Shown piece by piece: positions 12,372 through 24,136 of a stretch of DNA of 64,000 nucleotides; within the stretch, counting starts at the first letter, position 1, and every line of letters begins with the position of its first letter. The notes below the pieces were generated by a model. The model was not told the origin of the DNA. It saw only the letters and a program-made list of their open reading frames with translations, and made no database searches. The translations under genes and the position numbers were made by a program. Source of the stretch: Salticus scenicus. Taxonomy: Eukaryota; Arthropoda; Arachnida; Araneae; Salticidae. The stretch spans positions 130,737,475 through 130,801,474 of the forward strand of contig OZ005651.1 of NCBI GenBank assembly GCA_963930645.1, given 5' to 3'.

Positions 12372-12789
12372 TTTTTTTTTTTTTTTTTTTTTTTGTAAGT
12401 TGTGGAATACTATTCCTGAAAAAGCAATATTCATTCTCTGAGGCATATACAGACTTGCCAACCAATTTTAATAAAAAAAAGGGAAGATTTTTGTTGAAAA
12501 ACCAGAAGATTTCATAAAAAAAGGGAAGATTTTTTTTTTTCCTCTTTGACATAATAAACAATACAGTTTTACAATTTTAATATTTAGAAGCAATCTATAA
12601 AAACGTTTTACTATAGATTGATTATACTAAATATATAAAAGTTTTATGAAGTTATTCCTCTTCAACATATAAATATCAGCAAAACAGAATCTGTAAGAAA
12701 TTTATTTAACAATAGACAAAAAAGTTTGTTAAGTTAAAGTATAACTAATTTTTTTAATAAATAGAATGATTTTTATGTATGTGCATTAA
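12372..12789. other. T-rich intron, no gene
   Basis: Several T-runs (12384-12405 and others). A stretch at 12450-12540 (AAAAACCAGAAGATTTCATA) resembles 13915-13970. Nothing else recognised. Confidence 0.4.
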
Positions 12790-13274
12790 TCTCTATATAT
12801 AAAATCGTTCTTCCTGACAAAGTGAGTGAAGGGATGATTCACCATCGCCCAGACTAAACCCCTAGACCTAGAAACATGAAATTTTGTGACAATGTTCTTT
12901 CTTATTGGGAGGGGTGGGAAGGGGGGGGGCGGAGGGGCAAAAAAAATAAAAATAGAGATGATCGTTCAAAACTGGTGCATAGAGGTTTTTGATACCTACA
13001 AATCGATTTTGGATATTTTCGAATTTTTAAAATTATTAGGATAGACGGGAGGGGGGGGGACGAAGGGGGAAAATAATAGAAATAAGAGTTACAGCATTTT
13101 GGGAATTTTTTCTGAAGGCAGTGGGAACCCAGTGTGACATTTTTCCTAATCAGATTTTGTTTCTCTTTTTTTTTTTTTTTTTCACGTGATAAAAATTAAT
13201 GCAATTTTGAGAATTCAGTAATTATAGTGATTCATTTAAAAAAAGGGCCCAGCGAAGCGGGCGTAGCCTGCTAG
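12790..13274 (+). mobile_element. Non-autonomous Helitron, 485 bp
   Basis: The 5' end is TCTCTATATATAAAATCG and the 3' end is CGTAGCCTGCTAG, preceded by a hairpin-capable GCCCAGCGAAGCGGGC. It is inserted between A (12789) and T (13275). TC at the 5' end, CTAG at the 3' end, a subterminal hairpin and an AT target with no duplication are the Helitron hallmarks. The 3' end is nearly identical to that of the Helitron ending at 19166. No Rep/helicase sequence is present. Confidence 0.85.
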
Positions 13275-13998
13275 TCATACATATAAAAAAAAGTAGCAGT
13301 AGCTAATTATTAGTTTCAAATGTGCATAAAACCAACTGAGTATAAATTATTCTTCCTTTTTTTCCCCATGTTTACACATTTGATATAAATATGACATACA
13401 AATATTTAATTTAATTGAGGAAAAATAAACAGATCCATTAAATTCAGCAATAAAGATCTAAAAATAATTACATACGTGAGAAATAGTGAGCACTTCCATT
13501 GCTTTATTGTTTCTAGAATTGATCATAATCCGTGGAAGGGGGGGGGGATACAAAAATAATTACAGAGTAAGAAATAAAACTCTTTCAACTCTACTTCTAG
13601 AATTTAATGAAAGAAGTTTAAAATTAATATTATCATTTATGTTGCAGATGGATAAAGATTAGGAAACAAAAGACTTCTGCAGAACATTTGACTGCTGATC
13701 ACTAGTTGGAGATAAATGAAAGCAGGGGAGAGGCAAAAAATAATTACATCAGAAAGAAATATTTAACAATTCTATTTCTTTACATGTTCTAGAATCTCAT
13801 AAAGCAAGTTTGAAATGAATATTGACATTTATGTTATGGATGGAGAAAGGTTGGGAATCAAGAGTTTTCATAGAACATTTGGGTTTTCTTTTTAAAACGA
13901 ATGATATCCGAGACTTTTTTAAAAACGGAAGATTTCATCAGAAGACCAGAAGATACGTTAAAAAACTGGAAGTCTTCCGGGAAAACCGGAAAAGTTGG
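13275..13998. repeat. Tandem ~215-bp units, degenerate
   Basis: Two tandem copies of a unit with the core TTCTAGAATxTxATxAAGxA then TTTATGTT(GC)ATGGATGGA(GA) lie at about 13560-13660 and 13770-13860. Related copies occur at 15795-15868 (plus) and inverted at about 39780-39870 and 39960-40050. A short ORF at 13822-14016 falls across this repeat and the foldback element and is not a gene. Confidence 0.55.
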
Positions 13999-14631
13999 CA
14001 AGGTGGTTATAATTAAACTTCCCCTATAAACAGCATCCTAAAGTGCAAACGGGTGAACAAAATGCAACGAAACTTTGTAAATAGACTATACACGAGATGT
14101 GCTCACAGAATTTCGAAACAAAAAAAAATTTGTTCTAAAATGTCCACCAGAGAGTGCCTTTTCTGGAAAACATTAAATTTAACACAATAAATGACCAAAA
14201 CGGAAGACAGAAACAATAACATTTATTGACTAGTTTCTGATTACCTTGTCTTCGCAAATGTTTGTAGTCTGCAAATGTTTTATACCCAAATCTGTTTTGC
14301 ATAAAGCTTCCTTTTCTTTGCAAGCATGCAAATCTCGACATTTTTTTCCTAGAACTAACAGCTTTTCCTGGTTTTACATTTTATTACTCATAATTCTTGT
14401 TCTGGATTCTTAAGATTGTTTCTGTATTCCATTTTGGTCGTTTATTGTGTTAAATTTAATGTTTTCCGAAAAAGGCGTCCTCTGGTGGACATTTTGGAAC
14501 TAAAATTTTTTTTTCGAAATTTCATGAGTGCATCTCGTGTATAGTCTACATACCAAATTTCGTTGCATTCTGTTTGCCCGTTTGTGCTGTAGGATGCTGT
14601 TTATAGAGGAAGTTTAATTATAACCACCCTG
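13999..14631. mobile_element. Foldback MITE with ~190-bp inverted arms
   Basis: Left arm GGTGGTTATAATTAAACTTC and right arm GAAGTTTAATTATAACCACC begin a long near-perfect inverted repeat (about 13999-14205 against 14400-14631) around a ~200-bp spacer. The right end CACCCTG is followed by TA, as for Tc1/mariner-type insertions. The left flank is not TA (CA at 13999-14000), so the left boundary may have been altered. No coding capacity. Confidence 0.7.
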
Positions 14632-15868
14632 TATAATAAATATTATTATCGGGACTTTTGTGGGTTTTTTATAATGATTTTTGGAGTAATAGTTTTCTTT
14701 GCTTGTTTTCGAGAATGTTCATAGTCTGGAACCCGCTTGTTTATTGACAAACTAGTTACCACACACAAAAATGTCAATGTTTTCAAAACAATATTTATAT
14801 TTTAATAGGTGTAAAAAGAAATCATGTGGTGTCCACAGCAGTTTTTCTTCTTTTTTTACTTTTATAATACAAAATATAAATCTTACTTTTAACTAAAATA
14901 ACAAACGCAATCAAGTTTAATGACATATTTTATTTTTTCAGGAATTTCAGGACATCTTTGAGCTATGCACTTAACATTTTAAGCCTCACAATATTCCATT
15001 ATAACCATGTAACTTTTAATATATTAGATCAATAGTTAAAGGAAGCTAAATAGACTTCCATTCAGGATTGGACTGGATGGATCAATCCCCATGGGTTTTT
15101 TCAATATAATCCCATTTGATAAAGCTCAGGATTTTGCCCACTTTTGGGTTTTTTTTTTTAATTCTGAAAGACTTTTTTGACAAAATAAATTAAGCAAAAT
15201 ATTAAGCAACTTTTTTTTTTTTTTTTTTTTTCCCATTTATTTATTTACAAAACAGACAATAAAAAATGAGTTTTATTTTGAGCTATAATAATTTTTACAA
15301 GTAGAATTAGCACTATATATAAATGTTTACACTACAATAGTGCTACAACTAAAAACACTTACAGGCATATAGGTAATATCTGCACAATTCACCATTATAT
15401 ATTTACTTGCATAAATATTTACTATAGACCATTCTATATTCAGGGATGGCACTCAAATAATGTCAAAAATGAGGAAATCAGTGTGATTTAACATTTCCGA
15501 GATTTTTCAGATATTTATATGTGAATTCTCTAAATTAATATAAAATAAAATAATTAATATATAAAGTATAATTAAATAATATAAAATATAACCTGAACAC
15601 AATAAATTTAAAAATAGTTACTTTGCAGTCAAAAATGTATTAAGCAATATAAAACAATGCTGCTTTATCACAAATAAAAAATTATTTAAAAAGTTTCTAA
15701 ATAAACCATAGTCTGCATATATGTCTGACTATCCAAAGTCTGTCAATAATATTAATTTAACATAATTTAAAACAAAATAATTTTACACATATCTACCTCT
15801 TTATAAGTTCTAGAATGTAATAAAACAAGTTTATCATGAACACTGACATTTATGTTATGGATGGAGAA
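14632..15868. other. AT-rich intron, no gene
   Basis: T-runs near 15150 and 15212. A single copy of the ~215-bp unit ends at 15868. Nothing else recognised. Confidence 0.4.
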
Positions 15869-15902
15869 TTTTAACATCTAAATAATTATTTAGATGTTAA
15901 AA
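15869..15902. repeat. Perfect 34-nt palindrome
   Basis: TTTTAACATCTAAATAA and its exact complement meet with no spacer. It marks the junction between a copy of the satellite-like unit (left) and a Penelope-like fragment (right). Confidence 0.8.
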
Positions 15903-16975
15903 TTATCTGTAAATTAAATAGTATCAGGACTGTTTATAGAAAGCCAACTGCCAGTGACAAAATTATCCATAGCAGAAGCAAAACAAACCACATACCAGTA
16001 TAAAATCAATGCTATAAAAGCTTACATTAACTAAACCATACTTACAACGACATACATGTAACCAACATGAATGTAACGAACCACAGGATCTTAAAAATTA
16101 ACTTAATTTTATAAAAAAATATCACTATAAAAGCAGGATATCCAAAGAATTTAGTAAATAAACTATATAGAAAAAGAATCCAAGCACATGACCATATCCG
16201 ATCCCACCAATAAACACCACCTAAGTTCACATTTTTAATTCCCTACGACCGTGGTACCACTATAAAAATTAAAAATATAGGAAATAAATAAACTATTAAA
16301 GTCCCAATTAAACCAAATCTCAATATTTATCAAATTACTAGAAATGAAAAAGATCTAATATCCTCATTAGAAACCAAGGGTATATGTAAAATCCCAATAA
16401 CTGACAATAATCAAAAAGAAAAATGTTGCATAGACGTGACCAAAAGAAAAGTGAAAACCCAAATTAAAGAGCACCAAAGCAATATCAAATTCGTAAAAGC
16501 AACAACTGCATTAGCAAAAATTTACCTTAACCAAGATATGTCCGTCAACTTCAGTAATATCGAGAAAATCGTTAATTTTATCAATTCGTCATACACATTT
16601 AATAGAGAGACTGTTGAAATTTTTTATAATTCCAATTAAATTAATGGCAATGAGCCAGGAACAGGATTAAGCCGCTTATGGTGCCACCTCATTAACCAGC
16701 AGAAATAAAAGGATCATTTGGAGTCACAGGCTGAACCAGTGGCGGATCCAGAACTTGACTTTTGGGGGGGGCTAAGATTTTTCAAAGTGTTATTTTAGAC
16801 CAATAAAAAATTTACAATTGCAATATTCAATTGTGAATGTCAGTGTTTTGTGGGGGGCTTCAGCCCCCTAGCCCCCCCCTTAAATCCGCCACTGGGCTGA
16901 ACCACACAATGCAGCCACTGAGGAAGAAGGGGAGGCCCTCGAAAGGACTTTGGTAAAAAACAAAAACAAAGTAAG
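15903..16975 (+). pseudogene. Penelope-like element fragment: RT C-terminus, GIY-YIG, 3' end
   Basis: Translation with breaks gives TVYRKPTASDKIIHSRSKTN, typical of the region after the PLE RT catalytic motif. It is followed by an open stretch (16436-16639) with TKRKVKTQIKEHQSNIKF and TTALAKIYLNQ, the GIY-YIG endonuclease C-terminal half. The 3' end carries CACTGAGGAAGAAGGGG then GAGGCCCTCGAAAGG, a hammerhead-like core. A 158-bp hAT MITE interrupts the 3' end. Numerous frameshifts make it non-functional. Confidence 0.75.
16737..16894. mobile_element. hAT MITE, 158 bp, with 8-bp target duplication
   Basis: The TIRs are CAGTGGCGGATC and ATCCGCCACTG, flanked by perfect 8-bp duplications GGCTGAAC (16729-16736 and 16895-16902), the hAT signature. 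There is a second, inner inverted pair, GGGGGGGCTAAG... and ...TAGCCCCCCCC. It is inserted in a PLE 3' end, so it is younger than that fragment. Confidence 0.92.
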
Positions 16976-17598
16976 GTTACTTATTTTTATTAAATAATAT
17001 GCTTCTGGTAGTAACAAGTTCTATTTGTAAATATGCACATCACATTTTTTTTTTTTTTTTGTGATTTTAAGATTTCCTTATACCTCAAAATTTATAAAAT
17101 GTCAAAATATATAAATTGAAAATTTTCATGAATACTAAAGTTTATCATACCTATAGTACAATGGGAAACTAAAAATAAAATTTTTCAAGCATGAATACAT
17201 AAACTGCTTATTATTTAAAACTGGTCAAGAAATAATTTGAATTCTTCATTGAGAGTCAAAAGTTGTTTTATTTTAATATAAGTTATATTATAACTAATTT
17301 ATTTGAAGATTGTAGACAGAAAGGTTGCATATCTGTACATCACCATAGGTAAAAAATGAAAACTGCTTATCAGATTTCAGGAATTTTTGCTTAATATATT
17401 TTAATTTTTAGGACTTTTTACTTTCTTTTAACTTTTCGACAGTTATTAAGATAAAGGTATAATGGAAATTCGGAAATATCTTTTCCAATTAACATGCATT
17501 TTTTTTTTACTAAAAAAACTATTTTATTGGTAAGAATAAAAAAAATTGCATCTGTTTTTCTTCATGGAATTTCAGAATTTTAAAAATATGGTCACAAT

Positions 17599-19363
17599 CA
17601 GTGGTGGGTCCAGGGGCTGAAGCCCCTAGATTGTTTCCCTCACTTTCTCTTCGGACGACTCTGGTTGCAAAGTCTAGCAACACTGGAGTAGCATTGAATT
17701 TAAATAGCAAAATTAAAATATTATATATAGTTTAGATTGAAAATTACAAAGTAAACCTATTGTTTTTACCAAGAATTTTCAGAATTTCCCCATAGGCACC
17801 TTAATTACATTTTATGTTTTTAGTTGCAGTTGGTTAATGTATTGTATGCATTATATATCTTATACTATTAAGTGAGCAATATTTGTATGTATATTTCACT
17901 GTTCTCGAAAACGGTAGCTCGGACAGTCACGAGATTTAACACAAAGGTGCCCCCGGAAGGATCATTGCGCACATCGAAGTCAGAATTTCGAATTTCTGTT
18001 TAGTTTTCTTTTAATTAATAAAAATATGAAAATAATAAGCTAATAATAGCAAAAAATTAGCCATTTAAATTTAATCCATAATTTAATTGTTGCCAAAAAA
18101 AAAAAAAAAAAATACGAGTTTATTTTTTTTTCCAACAGGAAAATAAATACATTTATCTAAACATGAACAATACTAACACACTACTGATCGCAGAGCTTCC
18201 AAATTTGGCATATAGGTACCTGGGACCTTACAGGTGTGCACCTCATCGAGATTTTTTCGAATTTCGAATTTGAATTTTTTAAATTAATGTTTTTTCGATT
18301 TTAAACATTGGCTTTTATGTTTCATTTCTCATGAATTTATTCTTCGATTGTAATCGTCTGCGTATCTTAGCAACGGCTATATTATGCAATTTATTTTTTA
18401 TTTAATACATTTATTTGAGGGTGAATCTTTTTTCTCTTTTTAATTTATTATATTTATTGAAAATAAAATGGTAAGGCAGTAGAAAAAATTAAATATATTA
18501 AATTTAAAATTTAAAAACGTATTTATAACAGTTATGTTTATGTATAATTTTTGTAGTATAACAACAATTATTTTTCATTTGTTAATTTAATTTCTTTAAA
18601 AGTTTTTTTTTTTTTTTTTTTTTTCCTAATTTATAGTATTTGTCAGGAAATAATGGTAGTATATAGTAGAAAAGATTAAACTGATTGGAATTTATCTGTT
18701 TTTTATGTATTTAATTCCTTCTAAAAGAAAATCTACTTTTTATTTTATTTCATTACATTGGTCGGAATAAAATTGTAATACAGTGTAAATAGCATGAGCA
18801 ATAAAATACTTGGTTCAAAAACTAAAATATTTAATAGACGCTGAGATACAGTTATCTTTAAAATCGTAGTTCTTAAATAATGGCAGACCCACCTATCGTC
18901 AATAAATACCCATATTGAAATACATAGGAAAGAGATTTCTGCAGGCAGTGGGAACCTGCTCCCGATACAGTGCGGGCATCGGGAGCAGGTTCCCACTGCC
19001 TGCAGAGCTTCCGTAGTCAGCGAGTACCCGATGCGAGGTCTAGAGCGATTCCAATGTAATTATTTTAGTTTTTATTTATAATGTGATGTGAAAAATAAAT
19101 AATGATCCAATTCTTTTGGAGATTCATTTAAATATAGTGGCCAGCGAAGCGGGCGTAGCCTGCTAGTATATATTTATATATAAATCTTTCAAAATTTCAC
19201 CATGTAATAATTATAAATAAATTATTGCAATAATTTCTTAATGCAGTCTAATGTATCTGCGGAATGCACACTAATATTAAGATTGTAAATTTTTCACTGA
19301 TCTGAAATAACATCTCCAAAAATCTTAGCCGATCCTAAAATTGAAGCTCTGGATCCACTGCTG
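17599..19363. mobile_element. hAT element, 1.77 kb, interrupted by a Helitron
   Basis: The ends are CAGTGGTGGGTCCAGGGG and CTGGATCCACTGCTG, with flanking 8-bp duplication GTCACAAT (17591-17598 and 19364-19371). Without the nested Helitron (1,309 bp) it would be about 456 bp, so it is a non-autonomous element related in its termini to the MITE at 16737. A short minus-strand ORF at 17519-17710 crosses its edge and is not a gene. Confidence 0.88.
17858..19166 (+). mobile_element. Non-autonomous Helitron, 1.3 kb, nested in hAT
   Basis: The 5' end is TCTTATACTATTAAGTGAGC after an A, and the 3' end is CCAGCGAAGCGGGCGTAGCC then TGCTAG before a T. The 3' terminus is shared with the Helitron at 12790-13274. 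Inside, 18939-18966 and 18978-19005 form a perfect 28-bp inverted repeat with an 11-nt loop, and the phrase GGCAGTGGGAACC is shared with the other copy. No Rep/helicase domain was found. Confidence 0.85.
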
Positions 19364-22328
19364 GTCACAATCAGCCTTGAATAAAGCAATTATAGAGCAT
19401 GAGCATGAAAAAAATTTAGAGAACACCTGTTCTTCAATTTTTTTTTTTTTTTCATACTTTTTTTTTTTTTTTTATATAAAACTTGTAATTGATTAAGGAA
19501 TACTTTTGTGTTAACTGTATGTCATGAATTTTGGAACAAAAATCAATGTAAGAATAACACAGGTTGTGATAATTAGAACATAAGAGAAAAAAATATTCTT
19601 TTCAATATCGCCTAAAAATTAAATTTGTCCAAAAAATATATAAATATATAGTCAAAAGAAAATAAATGTTTTAATTTTTAAACTTCTTTTAGCTATTCTC
19701 ATTTATTACATTAAAAAAAAAAGAAAGAAAAAGAAGAAGAAGATTCTTCTGAATAACACACCTTTTCTTGAAAAAACCCAACTTTTTCTATAAACAACCC
19801 TGAGGTTTTACTTTAAAAAACAAGAAAAACCGCAACCCATTTAGGTTTTTGCCAACCCTGGTTTCACTCTCTCATAAACTATAAAGAGAAAGGAAAATTT
19901 TGCAGTTTCTTTAAAAAGTTTTATTGTCACCACACTGTATCTTTTAAAATACGACTACTTTAATTTTGATATTTAAGAAGACCATTTCAGAGGTTGATAA
20001 TTTTATATAATTTTGATTCAGATATTGATAATAAAGAAAATTATTTGGATGATGACATCTCGACAAGGAACATTAGTAATATGATTCATGAATAACCTAG
20101 CATGCAAAAAATTTGGATAAAACGATAAAATTAGTATAAAATTAAGATGATATCAGAAAAGACCAAAAGATAAGTCAAGTGATAGAGTGGGATTGGGACA
20201 GTAAGACATGTACATATATTTAGGATGCATTACTTCGAAAATTTAAATATTTGAACCTCCAGATTTTTCAATAAGTAAATTTTACTTTTTAAGACAAAAT
20301 AAAAATATATATTTATAAAAACTAAAGTAGATAATTATAAAAATTAATTTTATAATTAATACTATTTATTACATAATTTAAATAAATTTATTCTCAAATA
20401 AAATTTATTAATTAAAGCAAATAAATTTATTCTCACATATTGGATTAAGTATAAATATTCTTTCAAACTGAAAATAAAATAATGAAACACTGTATCAAAA
20501 AAAAAAAAAAAAAAATTTCAACATTTCTACAACTTTTCTGAACTGCTGCCATCACAGATCAGAACTGTATAAGGAAATGCATAGAATAGCACAAAACTAA
20601 AGAGAAACTTACACAATAAAATTTCACAGCAAATTAGAATAAGGAAAATGTATCAAAGCAGAATGGTAGTCTCATGGAATGGGATATTTCTGTCTCTGAC
20701 CGTGCTGGGCATTCAGCCGAGTTAATTACTTTTACGTGGTGGTTGGATGATCTGACCACAGCAGCTTGGAATTGTATAAGAATATAAATATAATAGCATG
20801 AAATGAAATGAAAGTAGAGAAACTCATATCAAAAAAATTATATAGCAAATTAGGATAAGGTAAATGTATCAAAATGAGAAAAGGTAGGCTCATGGGTTGG
20901 GCATTTTAAAATGCTTTATCTTTTTTTAATCTGTAATTAGGTACAGAGGATCATTGATAAATAGAAGTGCGTAACAACTAGCTAAACACTGACACAGCAA
21001 GGATAAAGGGTCACTAACCAGGGATTAATCCAGCTTTATAAAAATGGTACCCCATTTGTGAATTTATAAAATAATTTGTGAAAACATCAAGTAAGTTTGT
21101 GAAAATTAATGATACTTCAGAACAATTAACTAAAATACGTAAAGCATTTTTTTTTTTTTTTTTTTAAATACATTTAAAAAATAAAATGAGACAGTTGTAA
21201 AAATAAATATCTATATGGGCAAGTTAAGTTGTTTCTTATATGTAAGATAAGTAGGTGTTTACTTAGATATTCATCATTGTCTCCAGTAAATATTCAAATT
21301 GAGGGTATTTTTCTGTGTTCGATACAGTGAAGCTTATAAAATATTTTAGTGTGCAGTTATATTGCTGAGAATTGACTTTGTGAAGGTACCTCTTTGCTGA
21401 AAGTTGAATTTGTGAAGGTACCTCATTGCTAAAAATTGACTTTGTGAAAGTGCCTCAGTGCGGCACTAAATTTGTTCTGGATTAACCTCTGCTAACTCTA
21501 TTGTCAACCAAGCAGGAGGAGGAAAGAAAACTAAATAACCATCTTTCAGCTGTATAAGTGGGATTTTGAGATAATTCACTTTGGTTTGAAGTGTTAAAAA
21601 GCATGTAAATATTAGCTATAATTAAAGTTTATATCAAGTAGTAAAAAAATAAAAGCATACTTTGGGGGGGGGGGGAGTGAAAGAAAGAAAGAAATTTTCA
21701 CAGCAGACCTGAAAAAAATGTAATCATATCGTAGATAAAAGAGCTTTCTAACACTGAATAAAATTACAAAATTTATCTCAATGTTATTGGGTAACTTTTC
21801 TAAAACATTTTTAAGCACCACAATAATATAAATTTTATTTGATTTAGCATTTTGCCTTTCAATTATGATAAATTTTAAATATGTACTATAAAACAGGGTT
21901 TGTTGCAAATCAACTTCATTAAGAATCACAATTTAAATAAGTTGTTAGTATTAATGATAAAAATCATTTAGTTTTTTTTTTTTTTTTTTTTTTATTACTA
22001 TATAAAATTTTAAAATATGTTCTAGATATAAGATTGTAGTATTTATAACCTTCAATAGCAGAGCTGTATAAAAGGTAGTAAGTAGGTGTGTGTGTTTTGT
22101 TAGACCTCAGTACTAAAAGCACCAATTACGCAAGCCAGCGAAATTAAACTTTTTCATTTTTTTTTTCACTGTGTTAGATGTTTCTAATGTAATTTGATAC
22201 GCTGAATTCAGAAATGCTTGTCTTTTCTGCCTATCACATAAGGGTTTTTCACAGAGTAAGGATTAAGATTGGAAGAATTCACACAGAGGCTCTATAACAA
22301 ATTAAGAACTATTTATGTATAAAAACAT
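19364..22328. other. AT-rich intron with a ~215-bp direct repeat
   Basis: No gene seen. A diverged direct repeat pairs about 20575-20690 with about 20790-20905 (AGCAAATTAGAATAAGG against AGCAAATTAGGATAAGG, each followed by ATGTATCAAA). T- and A-runs occur near 19438, 20498, 21148 and 21970, and a G-run near 21663. The 105-aa minus ORF at 21612-21929 is AT-biased and resembles nothing known. Confidence 0.45.
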
Positions 22329-22375
22329 TAACACGTTAATTGCCATGTCAGTCATATGTGTCTGACGCATTTTTA
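22329..22375. mobile_element. Half copy of the piggyBac-type MITE
   Basis: TTAACACGTTAATTGCCATG and the following GTCAGTCATATGTG repeat the left half of the complete MITE 106 bp downstream in the same orientation. The right end is missing. Confidence 0.7.
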
Positions 22376-22438
22376 ACACGCATTTTTAACTAGGAAATAA
22401 CCCTAAAAGGAATATGATATACGCCAAGTAATTATTAA

Positions 22439-22553
22439 CACGTTAATCGCCATGTCAGTCATATGTGCCTGACGCATTTTTAACTAAATTGTCTAATAAA
22501 GTTACCATGGCCCATGTGAAAATTTTTCTGATATTATCGTGGCGATTAACGTG
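22439..22553. mobile_element. piggyBac-type MITE, 115 bp
   Basis: The TIRs CACGTTAATCGCCA and TGGCGATTAACGTG are perfect over 14 bp and flanked by TTAA on both sides (22435-22438 and 22554-22557), the piggyBac target. No coding capacity. Confidence 0.88.
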
Positions 22554-22557
22554 TTAA

Positions 22558-23650
22558 AATAGGCTATTATTTACTTGTTATCTCTGAACACTTTTTTTTT
22601 TTTTTTTTTTAACATTGAAGCTGCCTTTAGAGCTTTTCTCTTCTGCATGGCTTGAAAGCCTAGAGGGGGGGGATTCTTTATGCAGCATCCAATAATAATC
22701 TACTAACATGTTAAAACTCCAATTTCTGTGATACCACATTTCTTTAATATTTTGATGAAATAGATTTCCTTACTTTTCATTCACATCACCCAGATTTTCT
22801 GGAAAATAACTTCGATGGAAGTTGAAAAAGTTGAGATTTAATCTCAAAAAATCCCCTTTTTTGTCAAAACGTAATGGAAATTCGTAATGGAAATTTTTAA
22901 ATAGTTTTTCTTAATCAGCATCCAAAAGTACACCAGAAAAACACATCCCCTTGATGAAAAAAATTTTATTGCAGGCCTGTGTTATTATCTTCAATCTTAC
23001 ACTGTTACCTACTTTTTAAACCTTTAATGTTCAATACTTATTTTAAAAATTTCTAAACTAATTTTAAAAATGGCTTTTAGACACAACTGATCATAAATAT
23101 TTAAAAAATAAAAAATTAGCATTGTCCCTTTTCGAGAAATTTTTTGTTTGAAACATCTAAAGTTAACCATATTAAATTCAAATAATATTTAATTTAATAA
23201 ATAAAACACTTTGTAAGTAAACATTATTGACTACAAAAACTCAAACTTAAAGTGACTTATGCATTTAGCTTCCTTTTAAGCATTATTTGTTAAATTCTGG
23301 AATAGTGCTGCTATCTACCAAACAGAAAAGGATCAGAAGTTTAAAAACTGATTAAAGCAAGTGGGAAATGTTAAAAAACTGCTACATAAAAAATTGTTAA
23401 ATGTCAAATGTTTGGTTTGGTTTCACTGCGAAACCAATGAACGTGAAGCTTCAGAGAATTGAAATAAAGAATAAAATAAAAATTTAGTTTGATTCTTTAA
23501 ATATTAATATAGCTGTAAAAAGTAAATTATTCAGTGTAGGATTTTACACAAAGAATAAATATGATAATGAAAACCACATGAACTCTTAATTAAAGAAAGC
23601 TTCAAAATCAAGGAACAAGATAGACAAAAGGATAAAAAATGTAAACTATA

Positions 23651-23682
<32 letters not shown>

Positions 23683-24136
23683 GGAAAGAAAAGAAAATAA
23701 TACTATACTTCAGCTGGCTAAAGCATTACGTTACAGAAACAAGACATTTAATTATTTTAATATATAAAAGAAAAAATATATTATATTTCACTGACATGAA
23801 TCTTACTTAAGTTAAATAAGGTTCATGAGTACTTATGTTATATTGCATAAATAATACAAATTACCCATCAAAACGTAAAATCTTTGATTTACAAACTTCG
23901 TTACTTGTATACTACTACAGTAAAAGAAAATAAATCCATAAGTATTTATTTTATTTATGTATTTATTTTTTAAGGTTGAAATCTTAAAACTTAAAATAAA
24001 AAAAAAATTTAAAAAAAAGGCTAAGCTTAGTTTTACACCTGACAAAAATCTAATCCTTGAAAAAACAAATTTTAATATTTCAAGAGATTTCTTTTTCTCA
24101 AAATCTATGCAATATTTCGAGAAATTAACCCTTATA
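22558..24136. other. AT-rich intron, no gene
   Basis: T-run near 22592, A-run near 23664 after a CA tract. Short ORFs (for example 23833-24045) are AT-biased and overlap one another on both strands; none is supported. Confidence 0.45.

Noticed and set aside
21612..21929. 105-codon minus-strand ORF
   Set aside because: AT-driven composition (Ile/Lys/Phe/Asn), includes a G-run translated as Pro-rich, no motif.
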